A stretch of DNA of 64,000 nt from Dactylosporangium aurantiacum (GTDB lineage Bacteria; Actinomycetota; Actinomycetes; Mycobacteriales; Micromonosporaceae), in contig NZ_JNYJ01000013.1 in NCBI RefSeq assembly GCF_000716715.1, positions 192,971 to 256,970 on the forward strand. Direction: 5' to 3'. This document shows positions 28,621-37,306 of the stretch, piece by piece. The translations under genes were made by a program, and so were the position numbers. Numbering within the stretch: position 1 is the stretch's first letter; every line of letters begins with the position of its first letter. The notes below the pieces were generated by a model, which was given only the letters and a program-made list of their open reading frames with translations, was not told the origin of the DNA and searched no databases.

Positions 28621-30141
28621 GTGAACGCGCTGCCGGAGTGGGGCGACGTCCTGGCGACGGCGCTGGTCGGGACGCAGCGGCGGCATCTCGCGGACGGTGA
28701 CGGCGACCCCGCCGAGGTGCTGCTGGACGCGGCGGCCACGCTGACGATGTATCGGCGCGCCGGGGTGGCACCGCGCGTCGGGGTCCCGGTGCCGGCCCCC
28801 GCGCCCGACGACTCCGGGATCACGCTGGTGCCGTGGGCTGCGTCGGCCCGCGCGGCGGACCTGCTCGCGGTCGACGCCGCGGGGTATGGCTCCAGCAACG
28901 CCACCCCGGTGCGCGACGCCGACGGGCGGCTGGAGCTGCTCGCGGAGTGGCTGGGCGCGGTCGGGGCGCGGCGGGTGCCCGGCGAGCTGCTGCCCGCGCT
29001 GCTGGAGGTGGGGCGCCGGCACCGGATCCTGCGGCCCCTGATCGCCGCGGTCGGCGGGCCCCGCGCCGAGTGGCTCGCGGCCCAGCGACCCGACTGGGGC
29101 TATCTCGTCACCACGACCGTCGACGGGCCCGCCGACGACGGCAGCGCCTGGGAGCTGGGGTCGATCGGCCGGCGGGTGGGGTTCCTGACCGCGCTGCGCC
29201 GCCGCGACCCGGACGCGGCGCGTGAGCTGCTGCGCACCGCATGGCCCACGGAGACACCCGACGACCGGGCGGCGCTGCTGGGCGCCCTGGCGACCGGCTT
29301 GTCCAACGCCGACGAGGCGATCCTGGAGACCGCGCTCGACGATCGGCGCAAGGAGGTGCGGGCCGCCGCGGTCGAGCTGCTCGCGCTGCTGCCCGACAGC
29401 GCGTATGCGCGGCGGATGGCCGAGCGTTCGACGGCCTCGGTCAAGGTCAGCGGAGGGCGGATCATGATCGTGCCGCCGGCCGCGTGTGACAAGGCGATGC
29501 GGCGCGACGGCATCACGCCCCGGCCGCCGGTCGGCGTCGGCGAGCGGGCCTGGTGGCTGGAGGAGCTGCTCACCCGGACCCCGCTGCGGGTGTGGGGGGA
29601 GCCCGAGGAGTTCCTGCGCCTGCCCGTGACCGACGAATGGGCCGCGGTGCTGCGCCGCGGACTGGCCAGGGCCGCGGCCGGGCAGCGCGACGCGCGGTGG
29701 GCGACCGCGCTGACCGGCCAGCTGACCGAGGAGGTCGCGGCCGGCGGGCGCCCCGACGACCGGCTGCTGCTCGAGGCGTTGTATGACGCGCTGCCGTCCG
29801 ACGCGCTGTCCGCGATCGCGGTCGAGGTCCTGCGCCGCGGCCTCGCCGGCGCCGCCGCGGTCGGGGTCGAGCACGTGCTGGAGCTGTGCCCGCGACCGTG
29901 GCCGCCGGCCTTGGTCGAGGCGGTGTTCGCGGCGCTCGACGACCTCGGCGGCCGGCGGTCGGCGGGGTGGCGGCTCGCCGGGCTGTGCGAGCTGGCCGCG
30001 CTGCGCCTGCCCGCGGAAGCCGCGGACCGGGCCGTGAAGCTCGCCGCCGGGTTGGCCTCCGACGACCCGATGTCCTCCATCGTCGGCCGTTTCGCCGACA
30101 CCCTCCGGTTCCGACAAGACATGCTCGAGGAGCTCGCGTGA
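28621..30141 (+). CDS. DUF5691-type protein
   Basis: 506 residues from GTG 28621, with GGAGGTGAGG just upstream. Begins MNALPEWGDVLATALVGTQRR. The body is helical with repeated hydrophobic helices (LLRTAWPTETPDDRAALLGALATGLSNADEAILETALDDRRKEVRAAAVELLALLP), which read like HEAT/ARM-type repeats. No catalytic motif is visible. It sits between SWIM and MoxR genes, and its stop overlaps the MoxR start. A scaffold that the ATPase or VWA protein acts on is a plausible but unproven role. Confidence 0.7.
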   Translation: MNALPEWGDVLATALVGTQRRHLADGDGDPAEVLLDAAATLTMYRRAGVAPRVGVPVPAPAPDDSGITLVPWAASARAADLLAVDAAGYGSSNATPVRDADGRLELLAEWLGAVGARRVPGELLPALLEVGRRHRILRPLIAAVGGPRAEWLAAQRPDWGYLVTTTVDGPADDGSAWELGSIGRRVGFLTALRRRDPDAARELLRTAWPTETPDDRAALLGALATGLSNADEAILETALDDRRKEVRAAAVELLALLPDSAYARRMAERSTASVKVSGGRIMIVPPAACDKAMRRDGITPRPPVGVGERAWWLEELLTRTPLRVWGEPEEFLRLPVTDEWAAVLRRGLARAAAGQRDARWATALTGQLTEEVAAGGRPDDRLLLEALYDALPSDALSAIAVEVLRRGLAGAAAVGVEHVLELCPRPWPPALVEAVFAALDDLGGRRSAGWRLAGLCELAALRLPAEAADRAVKLAAGLASDDPMSSIVGRFADTLRFRQDMLEELA

Positions 30142-31235
30142 CCAGCACAGTCGAAGCGCAGGCAGTCCAGCGGCGGCACGCCGAGGACGAGTTCGCCGCC
30201 GAGCTGGCAGCACTGGCCGCCGGCGACGACCGCCCGCGACCGCCCGGGTGGCTGCTGTCGCCCGCGGCCGTGGTGACGTATCTGCTCGGCGGGACCGCCG
30301 CTGACGGCACCGTGATCATCCCCAAGTACGTCGGTTCCCGCCGGCTCATGGAGGTCGCCGTCGCGACGCTCGCCACCGACCGGGCGCTGCTGCTGCTCGG
30401 CGTGCCCGGCACCGCCAAGACCTGGGTGTCGGAGCACCTCGCGGCGGCCGTCAGCGGCGACTCGACCCTGCTCGTCCAGGGCACCGCCGGCACTCCCGAG
30501 GAAGCCATCCGGTATGGCTGGAACTACGCCCGCCTCCTCTCCGAAGGCCCCAGCCGGGCCGCGCTCGTGCCGAGCCCCGTGCTGCGGGCCATGGCCGACG
30601 GCCGGATCGCGCGGATCGAGGAGTTGACCCGCGTCCCGTCCGACGTGCAGGACAGCCTGATCACCGTGCTGTCGGAGAAGACGCTGCCGGTGCCGGAGCT
30701 GGGCGAGGAGGTGCAGGCGCGCAAGGGCTTCAACGTCATCGCCACGGCCAACGACCGCGACCGGGGCGTCAACGAGCTGTCCTCCGCGCTGCGGCGCCGG
30801 TTCAACACCGTGGTGCTCCCGGTGCCCGCCGGGGTCGAGGAGGAGGTCGACATCGTGTCGCGCCGGGTCGCCGCGCTCGGCAAGGCGCTGGAGCTGCCCG
30901 AGCTGCCGCCGGCCGTCGACGAGATCCGCCGGGTCGTGACCGTGTTCCGGGAGCTGCGCAACGGCGCCACCGAAGACGGGCGCACCAAGCTGAAGTCGCC
31001 CAGCGGCACCCTGTCGACGGCGGAGGCGATCTCGGTGGTCACCAACGGGCTCGCCCTCGCCGCGCACTTCGGCGACGGCCTGCTGCGGCCGAGCGACGTC
31101 GCCGCCGGCATCGTCGGCGCGGTCGTCAAGGACCCGGTCTCCGACCAGGTCGTCTGGCAGGAGTACCTGGAAACGGTGATCCGGGAGCGCGAAGGCTGGC
31201 GCGACTTCTACCGGGCGGCCCGTCGCGGTGAGTGA
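30138..31235 (+). CDS. MoxR-family AAA+ ATPase with a variant Walker B
   Basis: 365 residues, GTG 30138 overlapping the previous stop by four bases. Walker A GVPGTAKTW, the MoxR segment GTPEEAIRYGWNYARLLSEGP, sensor 1 NVIATAND, arginine finger region LSSALRRRFNTVVLP. Walker B reads IARIEELTR, where most MoxR proteins have an Asp-Glu pair; here Glu-Glu. MoxR ATPases act as chaperones that remodel or activate partners, usually together with VWA proteins, as in this operon. The stop overlaps the DUF5682 start by eight bases. Confidence 0.85.
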   Translation: MTSTVEAQAVQRRHAEDEFAAELAALAAGDDRPRPPGWLLSPAAVVTYLLGGTAADGTVIIPKYVGSRRLMEVAVATLATDRALLLLGVPGTAKTWVSEHLAAAVSGDSTLLVQGTAGTPEEAIRYGWNYARLLSEGPSRAALVPSPVLRAMADGRIARIEELTRVPSDVQDSLITVLSEKTLPVPELGEEVQARKGFNVIATANDRDRGVNELSSALRRRFNTVVLPVPAGVEEEVDIVSRRVAALGKALELPELPPAVDEIRRVVTVFRELRNGATEDGRTKLKSPSGTLSTAEAISVVTNGLALAAHFGDGLLRPSDVAAGIVGAVVKDPVSDQVVWQEYLETVIREREGWRDFYRAARRGE

Positions 31236-33810
31236 GCCGCTGCTGCTCGGGGTGCGCCACCACGGACCGGGGTCGGCGCGGGCGGTGCGCCGCGCCCTCG
31301 CCGCGTTCCAGCCCGACGTGATCCTCATCGAGGGCCCGCCGGAGGCAGACCCGCTGGTGCCGTTCGCCGGCGACGAGGACATGCGCGCCCCGGTGGCGCT
31401 GCTGGCGTATCCGGCGGACAACCCCGACCCGAAGCTGCGCGCGTCGTTCTGGCCGTTCGCCGAGTTCTCCCCGGAGTGGCAGGCGATCCGGTGGGCGGTC
31501 GCGTGCGAGATCCCGGTCCGGTTCATCGACCTGCCCGCGGCGGTGCGGCTCGCCTCGGGCACCCCGTCCGCACCGACCCCGGCCGACGACACGGTGCGCA
31601 TCGACCCGATCGGCGCGCTGGCCGAGGCGGCGGGGTACGACGACCCCGAACGGTGGTGGGAGGACGTCGTCGAGCACCGGCGGGAGCCGCACTTGATCCC
31701 GCCGCCGCCCGCCCAGGCACCTTCGGAGGTCCGACCTGACAGCGCCCAGCCGCAGGGAGCCGGGCACGACGGCGCCCAGCCGGACGGAGCCGGAGACGCC
31801 GGCGCCCAGCCGGGCGCAGCCGGAGACGCCGGCGCCCAGCCGGGCGCAGCCGGAGACGCCGGCGCCCGGACGGACGGAGCCGGATACGACAACGCGCTGG
31901 GTGGGGTCGGGTCGTTGTTCGCCACCGAGCGCGACATCGACGAGGAGCGCCTCGCCGCGGCGGTGGCGCCCTTCGCGGCGATCGCCGAGGCGATGACCGT
32001 GGTCAGGGCGCACGCACCCGCGCCACCGGAGGCCGAGCGGATCGACGAGGAGCGGCGCGAGGCGCACATGCGCCAGGCGATGCGGGCGGCGATGAAGGAG
32101 TTCGACCGGGTCGCGGTGGTGTGCGGGGCCTGGCACGTGCCCGCGCTGACGGCGCCGCTGCCCAGCGCGTCCTCCGACGCCGCGGTCCTCAAAGGACTGC
32201 CGAAGGTCAAGGTCGCCATGACCTGGGTGCCGTGGACGCACGCTCGGCTGGCGTCCTGGCAGGGGTACGGCGCGGGGGTGCGCTCGCCCGGCTGGTACCA
32301 CCACCTCTTCACCGCGGTCGACGAGCACGTGGTGGCGCGCTGGCTGGTGCGGGCCGCGGGCGTGCTGCGCAAGGACGGCGTGCCGGTGTCCAGCGCGCAC
32401 ATCATCGAGGCGACCCGGCTCGCCGAGGCGCTCGCGACGATGCGCGGCCGGCCGCTGGCCGGACTCGCCGAGGTGACCGACGCGGCGCACGCGGTGCTCT
32501 GCGACGGCGACGACCTGCGGCTGAGCCTGATCAACCGGCGGCTGGTGGTCGGCGACCGGCTCGGGCGGGTGCCGGACCAGACGCCCGGGGTGCCGATCGC
32601 GCGGGACGTGGCCAGCAGCCAGCGCCGGCTGCGGCTCCAGCCCGCGGTCAGCAGCCGCGAGATCGACCTCGACCTGCGCCGCGACCTCGACCTGCAGCGC
32701 AGCCAGCTGCTGCACCGGCTGCGGCTGCTGGGCGTGGAGTGGGGTCAGGTGATCGCCAACCGGAAGGGCCGCGGCACGTTCTGGGAGTCGTGGCAGATCG
32801 CGTGGCAGCCGGAGTTCGCCGTCGATCTGGTCGAGGCGGGGGCGTACGGGACCACGGTCCGCGAGGCGGCGACCGCCCGGGTGGCGGAGCAGGCCGCCGA
32901 GGCCGAGACCCTCGCCGACGTGACGGCCCTGGTCGAGCGGTGCCTGCTGGCCGACCTGCCGGACGCGCTGCCCGGGGTGCTCGACGCGCTCGACGAGCGG
33001 ATGGCCCTCGACGCCGACGTGGCGCACCTGATGGACGCGCTGCCGGCGCTCGCCCGCACGCTGCGGTACGGCGACGTGCGCGGCACCGACCTGTCGGCGC
33101 TGCGCTCGGTGACCCACGGCATGATCACCCGGGTCTGCGTCGGCCTGCCCGCGGCGGTCGGCGGGCTCGACGACGCGGCGGCCGCGGTCATGCGCGACCG
33201 CATCGACGGGGTGCAGGGCGCGCTGGCGCTGATCGACGACGCCGACGCCAGCCAGCGGTGGCAGGCGCTGCTCGGCGGCCTGTCCACCCGCGACGACCTG
33301 CACGGCCTGCTCAGCGGGCGGATGAGCCGGCTGCTGCTGGACGCCGGCACCGTCGACGCCGACGAGATCGGCGTGCGGATGGCGCTGGTGCTGACGGTGG
33401 GCGTACCGGTGGCGAAGGCCGCGGCCTGGATCGAGGGGTTCCTCGCCGGCGACGGGCTGCTGCTGGTCCACGACGAGCGGCTGCTGGCGCTGGTCGACGC
33501 GTGGCTCACGGGGATCCCCGCGGACGCGTTCGTCGAGGTGCTGCCGCTGCTGCGCCGCACGTTCAGCGGATACCCGGCGCCGCAGCGTCGCATGATCGGC
33601 GAGCGGGCCGCGCACATCGGCACCGGCGGGCGGCCCCGCGCCGGCGAGCACGACGACCAGGTCGACCCCGACCGCGGCGCGCTGCTGCTGCCGGTCGTGG
33701 CCCGCCTGCTCGGCAAGGACCTGCTGGGCAAGGACCTGGTCGGCGAGGACCTGGTCGGCGGGGACCTGTTGGGCAAGGACCTGCTGGGCAAGGAGGTGCA
33801 CCATGCCTGA
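31228..33810 (+). CDS. DUF5682 family protein with repeat insert and pentad repeat tail
   Basis: 860 residues. The N-terminal domain (LLGVRHHGPGSARAVRRALAAFQPDVILIEGPPEAD, later VVCGAWHVPAL) resembles the EreA/ChaN/TIKI hydrolase-like fold, with conserved His-His and Glu-Gly-Pro. Residues about 170-220 hold a 10-residue repeat (GDAGAQPGAA units, nt 31760-31890). A long helical region follows. The end consists of LLGKD/LVGED pentads (about six, nt 33707-33795), similar in spacing to A(D/N)Lxx pentapeptide repeats. GTG 31228 overlaps moxR; its end overlaps the VWA gene by eight bases. Enzyme activity is unknown. Confidence 0.75.
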   Translation: MSEPLLLGVRHHGPGSARAVRRALAAFQPDVILIEGPPEADPLVPFAGDEDMRAPVALLAYPADNPDPKLRASFWPFAEFSPEWQAIRWAVACEIPVRFIDLPAAVRLASGTPSAPTPADDTVRIDPIGALAEAAGYDDPERWWEDVVEHRREPHLIPPPPAQAPSEVRPDSAQPQGAGHDGAQPDGAGDAGAQPGAAGDAGAQPGAAGDAGARTDGAGYDNALGGVGSLFATERDIDEERLAAAVAPFAAIAEAMTVVRAHAPAPPEAERIDEERREAHMRQAMRAAMKEFDRVAVVCGAWHVPALTAPLPSASSDAAVLKGLPKVKVAMTWVPWTHARLASWQGYGAGVRSPGWYHHLFTAVDEHVVARWLVRAAGVLRKDGVPVSSAHIIEATRLAEALATMRGRPLAGLAEVTDAAHAVLCDGDDLRLSLINRRLVVGDRLGRVPDQTPGVPIARDVASSQRRLRLQPAVSSREIDLDLRRDLDLQRSQLLHRLRLLGVEWGQVIANRKGRGTFWESWQIAWQPEFAVDLVEAGAYGTTVREAATARVAEQAAEAETLADVTALVERCLLADLPDALPGVLDALDERMALDADVAHLMDALPALARTLRYGDVRGTDLSALRSVTHGMITRVCVGLPAAVGGLDDAAAAVMRDRIDGVQGALALIDDADASQRWQALLGGLSTRDDLHGLLSGRMSRLLLDAGTVDADEIGVRMALVLTVGVPVAKAAAWIEGFLAGDGLLLVHDERLLALVDAWLTGIPADAFVEVLPLLRRTFSGYPAPQRRMIGERAAHIGTGGRPRAGEHDDQVDPDRGALLLPVVARLLGKDLLGKDLVGEDLVGGDLLGKDLLGKEVHHA

Positions 33811-34972
33811 TGAGCACGGCGACCAGCACGACGAGCGCCTCCGCCGCTGGCGTCTGGCGCTCGGCGGCGCGTCCGGCGGCGAGGGCACCGGCTACGGCCT
33901 CACTGGCACCGACGTGTCCATCGACGCGGCCCTCGGCGCCCTGTACGACAGCGGCGACGGCACCGGCAGCCAGCGCGGCGCCGGCCTCGGCGCGTCGGCG
34001 CCGCGGGTCGCCCGGTGGCTCGGCGACATCCGCCAGTACTTCCCGTCGACCGTGGTGCAGGTGATGCAGGCCGACGCGATCGAGCGGCTCGACCTGACCC
34101 GGCTGCTGTTGGAGCCGGAGATGCTCGACGCCGTCGAGCCCGACGTGCACCTGGTCGGCACGCTGCTGTCGCTCAACCGGGTCATGCCCGACAAGAGCAA
34201 GCGGGCCGCGCGGAAGGTCGTGGCCAAGGTGGTCGCCGAGCTGGAGCGGCGGATCGCGCAGCCGACCAGGACCGCGCTGGCCGGCGCCCTCAACCGGGCC
34301 GCGCGGGTCAACCGCCCCCGGCATCACGACATCGACTGGAACCGCACCATCCGGGCGAACCTCAAGCACTACCAGGCCGAGTACGGCACGGTCGTGCCCG
34401 AGCGGCTGGTGGGGTACGGGCGCCGGGCCCAGTCGGTGCAGCGCGACGTCGTGCTGTGCGTCGACCAGTCGGGCTCGATGGCCGCGTCCGTCGTCTACTC
34501 GGGGGTGTTCGCCGCGGTGCTCGCCTCGATGCGGTCGCTCAAGACGTCCCTCATCGTGTTCGACACCGCAGTGGTCGACCTGACCGACCAGCTCGCGGAC
34601 CCGGTCGACGTCCTGTTCGGCACCCAGCTCGGCGGCGGCACGGACATCAACCGGGCCATCGCGTACGGCCAGCAGCTCATCACCCGCCCGCGCGACACGA
34701 TCTTCGTGCTGATCAGCGACCTGTACGAGGGCGGCGTGCGCGAGGAGATGCTCCGGCGGGTCGCCGCGATGACCGCCGCCGGGGTGCAGGTGATCACGCT
34801 GCTGGCCCTGTCCGACGAGGGGGCACCGGACTACGACCACGAGAACGCGGCGGCGCTGGCGGCGCTCGGGGTGCCGGCGTTCGCCTGTACCCCCGACGTC
34901 TTCCCGGACCTGATGGCCGCCGCGATCGAGCGCAGGGATCTGCGGGCCGTGATCGAGAAGGCGAAGACCTAG
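33803..34972 (+). CDS. VWA-domain protein, MoxR partner
   Basis: 389 residues, ATG 33803 overlapping the DUF5682 stop. The N-terminal half is helical (ARWLGDIRQYFPSTVVQVMQADAIERLDLTRLLLEPEML). The C-terminal VWA domain has a full metal site: CVDQSGSMAAS, GGGTDINRA, ISDLYEGG. There is no signal peptide, so it is cytoplasmic. In MoxR/VWA pairs the VWA protein bridges the ATPase to its target. Last of five plus-strand genes; its end overlaps the convergent AAA ATPase gene by four bases. Confidence 0.85.
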   Translation: MPDEHGDQHDERLRRWRLALGGASGGEGTGYGLTGTDVSIDAALGALYDSGDGTGSQRGAGLGASAPRVARWLGDIRQYFPSTVVQVMQADAIERLDLTRLLLEPEMLDAVEPDVHLVGTLLSLNRVMPDKSKRAARKVVAKVVAELERRIAQPTRTALAGALNRAARVNRPRHHDIDWNRTIRANLKHYQAEYGTVVPERLVGYGRRAQSVQRDVVLCVDQSGSMAASVVYSGVFAAVLASMRSLKTSLIVFDTAVVDLTDQLADPVDVLFGTQLGGGTDINRAIAYGQQLITRPRDTIFVLISDLYEGGVREEMLRRVAAMTAAGVQVITLLALSDEGAPDYDHENAAALAALGVPAFACTPDVFPDLMAAAIERRDLRAVIEKAKT

Positions 34973-36177
34973 TCGGCGGGCTGGGAGCGGATGTAGCGGG
35001 CGAAGTGCGGCACGGTGAACGCGACCGTGCCGCGCTCGCCGGAGTAGATGAGCCCCTTTTTGATCAGGGCGTCGCGGGCCGGGGAGAGGCTCGCCGGGCG
35101 GCGGCCCAGGCTGCGCGCGATCTCGGCGGTCGGCACCGCCTCGGACACGTCGACGGCCGGCAGGAGCGTGGCCATGCAGCGCATGTACTCGCGTTCGGCG
35201 GGGGTGGCCCGCTCGTACCGGGAGCCGAAGAAGCCGACGGCCAGCTCCGCCTCGGCCTCGGGCGCCGCCACCCGCACGTCCGCGGCGGTGATCGGCGAGC
35301 GCGGCGCGTGGTCCCAGGTCGCCTTGCCGTAGGCCTGCACGAAGTACGGGTAGCCGCCCGACGCCTCGTACAGCTCGTCGAGCGCCTTGGGCTCGTACTC
35401 GACCTCCTCGCGCAGCGCGGGCGCGGTGAGGGCAAGGTCGGCGGCGATGCGGTCGAGCCGGTCGATGCGCTGGTAGCGGAAGAGCCGCTCGGAGTAGGAC
35501 TTCGACGCGGTGAGCAGGGCCGGCAGGTGCGGCAGCCCGGCGCCGACGACGATCAGCGGCGCGCCGGTCTGCGACAGCTCGTGGCACGCCGCGCACATCG
35601 CCGAGATGTCGTCGGCCGACAGGTCCTGCATCTCGTCGATGAAGATCGCCACGCCGGTGCCGACGTCGGTGGCGACGCTCGCCGCGTCGGTGAACAGCTC
35701 GACCAGGTCGATCTCGATGTCGCCGGAGTCGGCGCGGCCCGTGCTCGCCGGGACGTCGATTCCCGGCTGCCACCGGTCGCGCAGCTTCGCCGGCGGCTTG
35801 TTCGGATCCTCACGGACCGCGAACGCCTTCAGCACCCCGAGGAACTCGTCGATCCGGTCGGGCGCCCGATGGTGCGGGGCCAGCTCGCGGATCGCCATGT
35901 GCAGCGCCGCCGACAGCGGCCGGCGCAACGACTGGTCGGGCCGTGCCTCGATCTTGCCGGTGCCCCACAGCCGCGAGATCGCCTGCGAGCGCAGCGTGTT
36001 GAGCAGGACGGTCTTGCCGACGCCGCGCAGGCCCGTCAGCATCAACGAGCGCTCGGGCCGCCCGCGGGAGACCCGCTCGAGGACGATCTCGAAGGCCTGC
36101 AGCTCACGGTCACGGCCGGCGAGCTCCGGAGGTCGCTGACCTGCTCCGGGCGCATACGGGTTGCGAACGGGATCCAC
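34969..36177 (-). CDS. AAA ATPase of the Orc1/Cdc6-like AAA_16 type
   Basis: 402 residues. Walker A GLRGVGKTVLLN, Walker B VAIFIDEMQDL, sensor-1-like LIVVGAGLPHL. The C-terminal part is a winged-helix-like domain (VPTAEIARSLGRRPASLSPARDALIKKGLIYSGERGTVAFTVPHFARYIR), as in ATPases that bind DNA or regulate transcription. GTG 36177 has TACGGT six bases upstream and no Shine-Dalgarno, so it is probably leaderless. Four CTAG sites lie upstream. Converges on the MoxR/VWA set with a four-base overlap; whether they work together is unknown. Confidence 0.75.
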   Translation of the reverse strand: MDPVRNPYAPGAGQRPPELAGRDRELQAFEIVLERVSRGRPERSLMLTGLRGVGKTVLLNTLRSQAISRLWGTGKIEARPDQSLRRPLSAALHMAIRELAPHHRAPDRIDEFLGVLKAFAVREDPNKPPAKLRDRWQPGIDVPASTGRADSGDIEIDLVELFTDAASVATDVGTGVAIFIDEMQDLSADDISAMCAACHELSQTGAPLIVVGAGLPHLPALLTASKSYSERLFRYQRIDRLDRIAADLALTAPALREEVEYEPKALDELYEASGGYPYFVQAYGKATWDHAPRSPITAADVRVAAPEAEAELAVGFFGSRYERATPAEREYMRCMATLLPAVDVSEAVPTAEIARSLGRRPASLSPARDALIKKGLIYSGERGTVAFTVPHFARYIRSQPAD

Positions 36178-36183
36178 GATCGC

Positions 36184-36189
36184 ACCGTA
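36184..36189 (-). promoter_or_regulatory. -10 element for the leaderless AAA ATPase gene
   Basis: TACGGT on the minus strand ends six bases before GTG 36177. Confidence 0.55.
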
Positions 36190-36198
36190 TCGGCGTCT

Positions 36199-36270
36199 CT
36201 AGCCAAAACGCTAGAACCGCATAGAACATCCTTGTGGCGTGTCGTGCCTTCTCTAGGGCAGTCTAGGGCA
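36199..36270. promoter_or_regulatory. Four phased CTAG sites, including a direct repeat of TCTAGGGCA
   Basis: CTAG occurs at 36199, 36211, 36253 and 36263. TCTAGGGCA is repeated at 36252 and 36262, one helical turn apart. CTAG is rare in GC-rich genomes, and the sites sit just upstream of the ATPase promoter, so an operator is possible. The rest of the gap to 36403 shows nothing else recognisable. Confidence 0.4.
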
Positions 36271-36403
36271 CACGCAAGAATGGCTTAGACCGGTGCATCG
36301 AAGTGCCCGCCTGCCGCGCTCGAACTAATGTACTACACGCCCCAGGGGGCATCGTGCAAGGGGGTCAAACAAACGTTCGAGTCGCCTCGACTGCCAAACG
36401 ATA

Positions 36404-36437
36404 GCGGGCCGCGGAAGTTGCTCGCTCCGCGGCCCGC
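36404..36437 (-). terminator. Hairpin terminator downstream of the LppU-like gene
   Basis: GCGGGCCGCGGA and its complement form a 12-bp stem with a 10-base loop, 20 bases past the stop of the gene ending at 36458. Confidence 0.65.
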
Positions 36438-36457
36438 CGATGTCGTCCCTCAGAAGC

Positions 36458-37198
36458 TCAGCTCCTGAGCTTGAGGCACAGCACGAAGTCCTCGCTGTCG
36501 ACCGTGCTGTCGTAGAAGTAGTCGTGCGAGTAGCCCGAGACGCCGTTGCACTTCGACTTGTCCGTGGTGTTGGGGATGCGCTTGAGCACCTCGAACGTCG
36601 CCGGCGCGCACGCCGTCTTCACCATCTTCGGCTGGGTGGCGGTGCCCTGGTTGACCAGGCACTCGCCGACCTTGACCGTCTTGGCGTCGCCGGGCGACAC
36701 ACCGGTCGGCGACGACGCGCCGCCACTGGGTGCGGCGCTCGTGGACGCCTTGCCCGAGGTGCTCGCCTTCGGCGTCGGCGAACCCGTCGTGGGCGTGGTC
36801 TTCTCGTTCTTCAGGACATACCAGATACCGGCGGCGCCACCGCCACACAGCAGCAGCACCAGGACGACGACGAGCGCGACCGTGCCACCGGAACCCCTCC
36901 GGCGCGGCGGCACCGGCGGCGGTGCACCGATGCCCGGGCCGGGCGGCTGACCGTAGGCCGGCTGCTGGTAGGTGCCGGTCGGCGGGTAGTTGTTCCCATA
37001 CGGGCCACCCGACTGCGGCTGCTGCCCCCACTGCGGCGGCTGACCGTAAGGGTCCGGCGGGCCGTAGGGATCGGGCTGCTGCCCATATCCCGGAGGCGGA
37101 CCATACGGGTCCGGCGGCCCATAGGGATCCTGCTGGCCGCCCTGCCAGGGGTCCTGGGGTTGGCCCTGGTACGGGCCCGGCGGTCCGTAACCCGACAT
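36458..37198 (-). CDS. LppU-like single-pass membrane protein with Pro/Gly/Tyr/Gln-rich N-terminus
   Basis: 246 residues. The first 95 are repeats of DPYGPP/GQQP type; a membrane helix follows (TVALVVVLVLLLCGGGAAGIWYV). A Thr/Ser/Pro linker leads to an outside domain with four cysteines (VGECLVNQG, KTACAPATFEVL, KSKCNGV, FVLCLK), as in actinobacterial LppU/septum-formation-type proteins. AGGAGGATCAC precedes ATG 37198. The low-complexity N-tail is cytoplasmic. Function unknown. Confidence 0.65.
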   Translation of the reverse strand: MSGYGPPGPYQGQPQDPWQGGQQDPYGPPDPYGPPPGYGQQPDPYGPPDPYGQPPQWGQQPQSGGPYGNNYPPTGTYQQPAYGQPPGPGIGAPPPVPPRRRGSGGTVALVVVLVLLLCGGGAAGIWYVLKNEKTTPTTGSPTPKASTSGKASTSAAPSGGASSPTGVSPGDAKTVKVGECLVNQGTATQPKMVKTACAPATFEVLKRIPNTTDKSKCNGVSGYSHDYFYDSTVDSEDFVLCLKLRS

Positions 37199-37306
37199 GT
37201 GATCCTCCTGCTCCGCGAAGCTCCCGGCAGCGTAGTTGCGTCGATGCAGCTACGGTAGCGCCACCCCCCGACACTTCCACCTCACGGATTGACGACAGGT
37301 CGGGGT

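Noticed and set aside
29100..32534. 1144-residue minus-strand frame opposite DUF5691, MoxR and DUF5682
   Set aside because: Ser/Arg/Pro-rich shadow; the plus strand has overlapping genes with clear starts and motifs.
36375..36384. GTTCGAGTC as a tRNA T-arm
   Set aside because: No acceptor or anticodon stem can be drawn around it.
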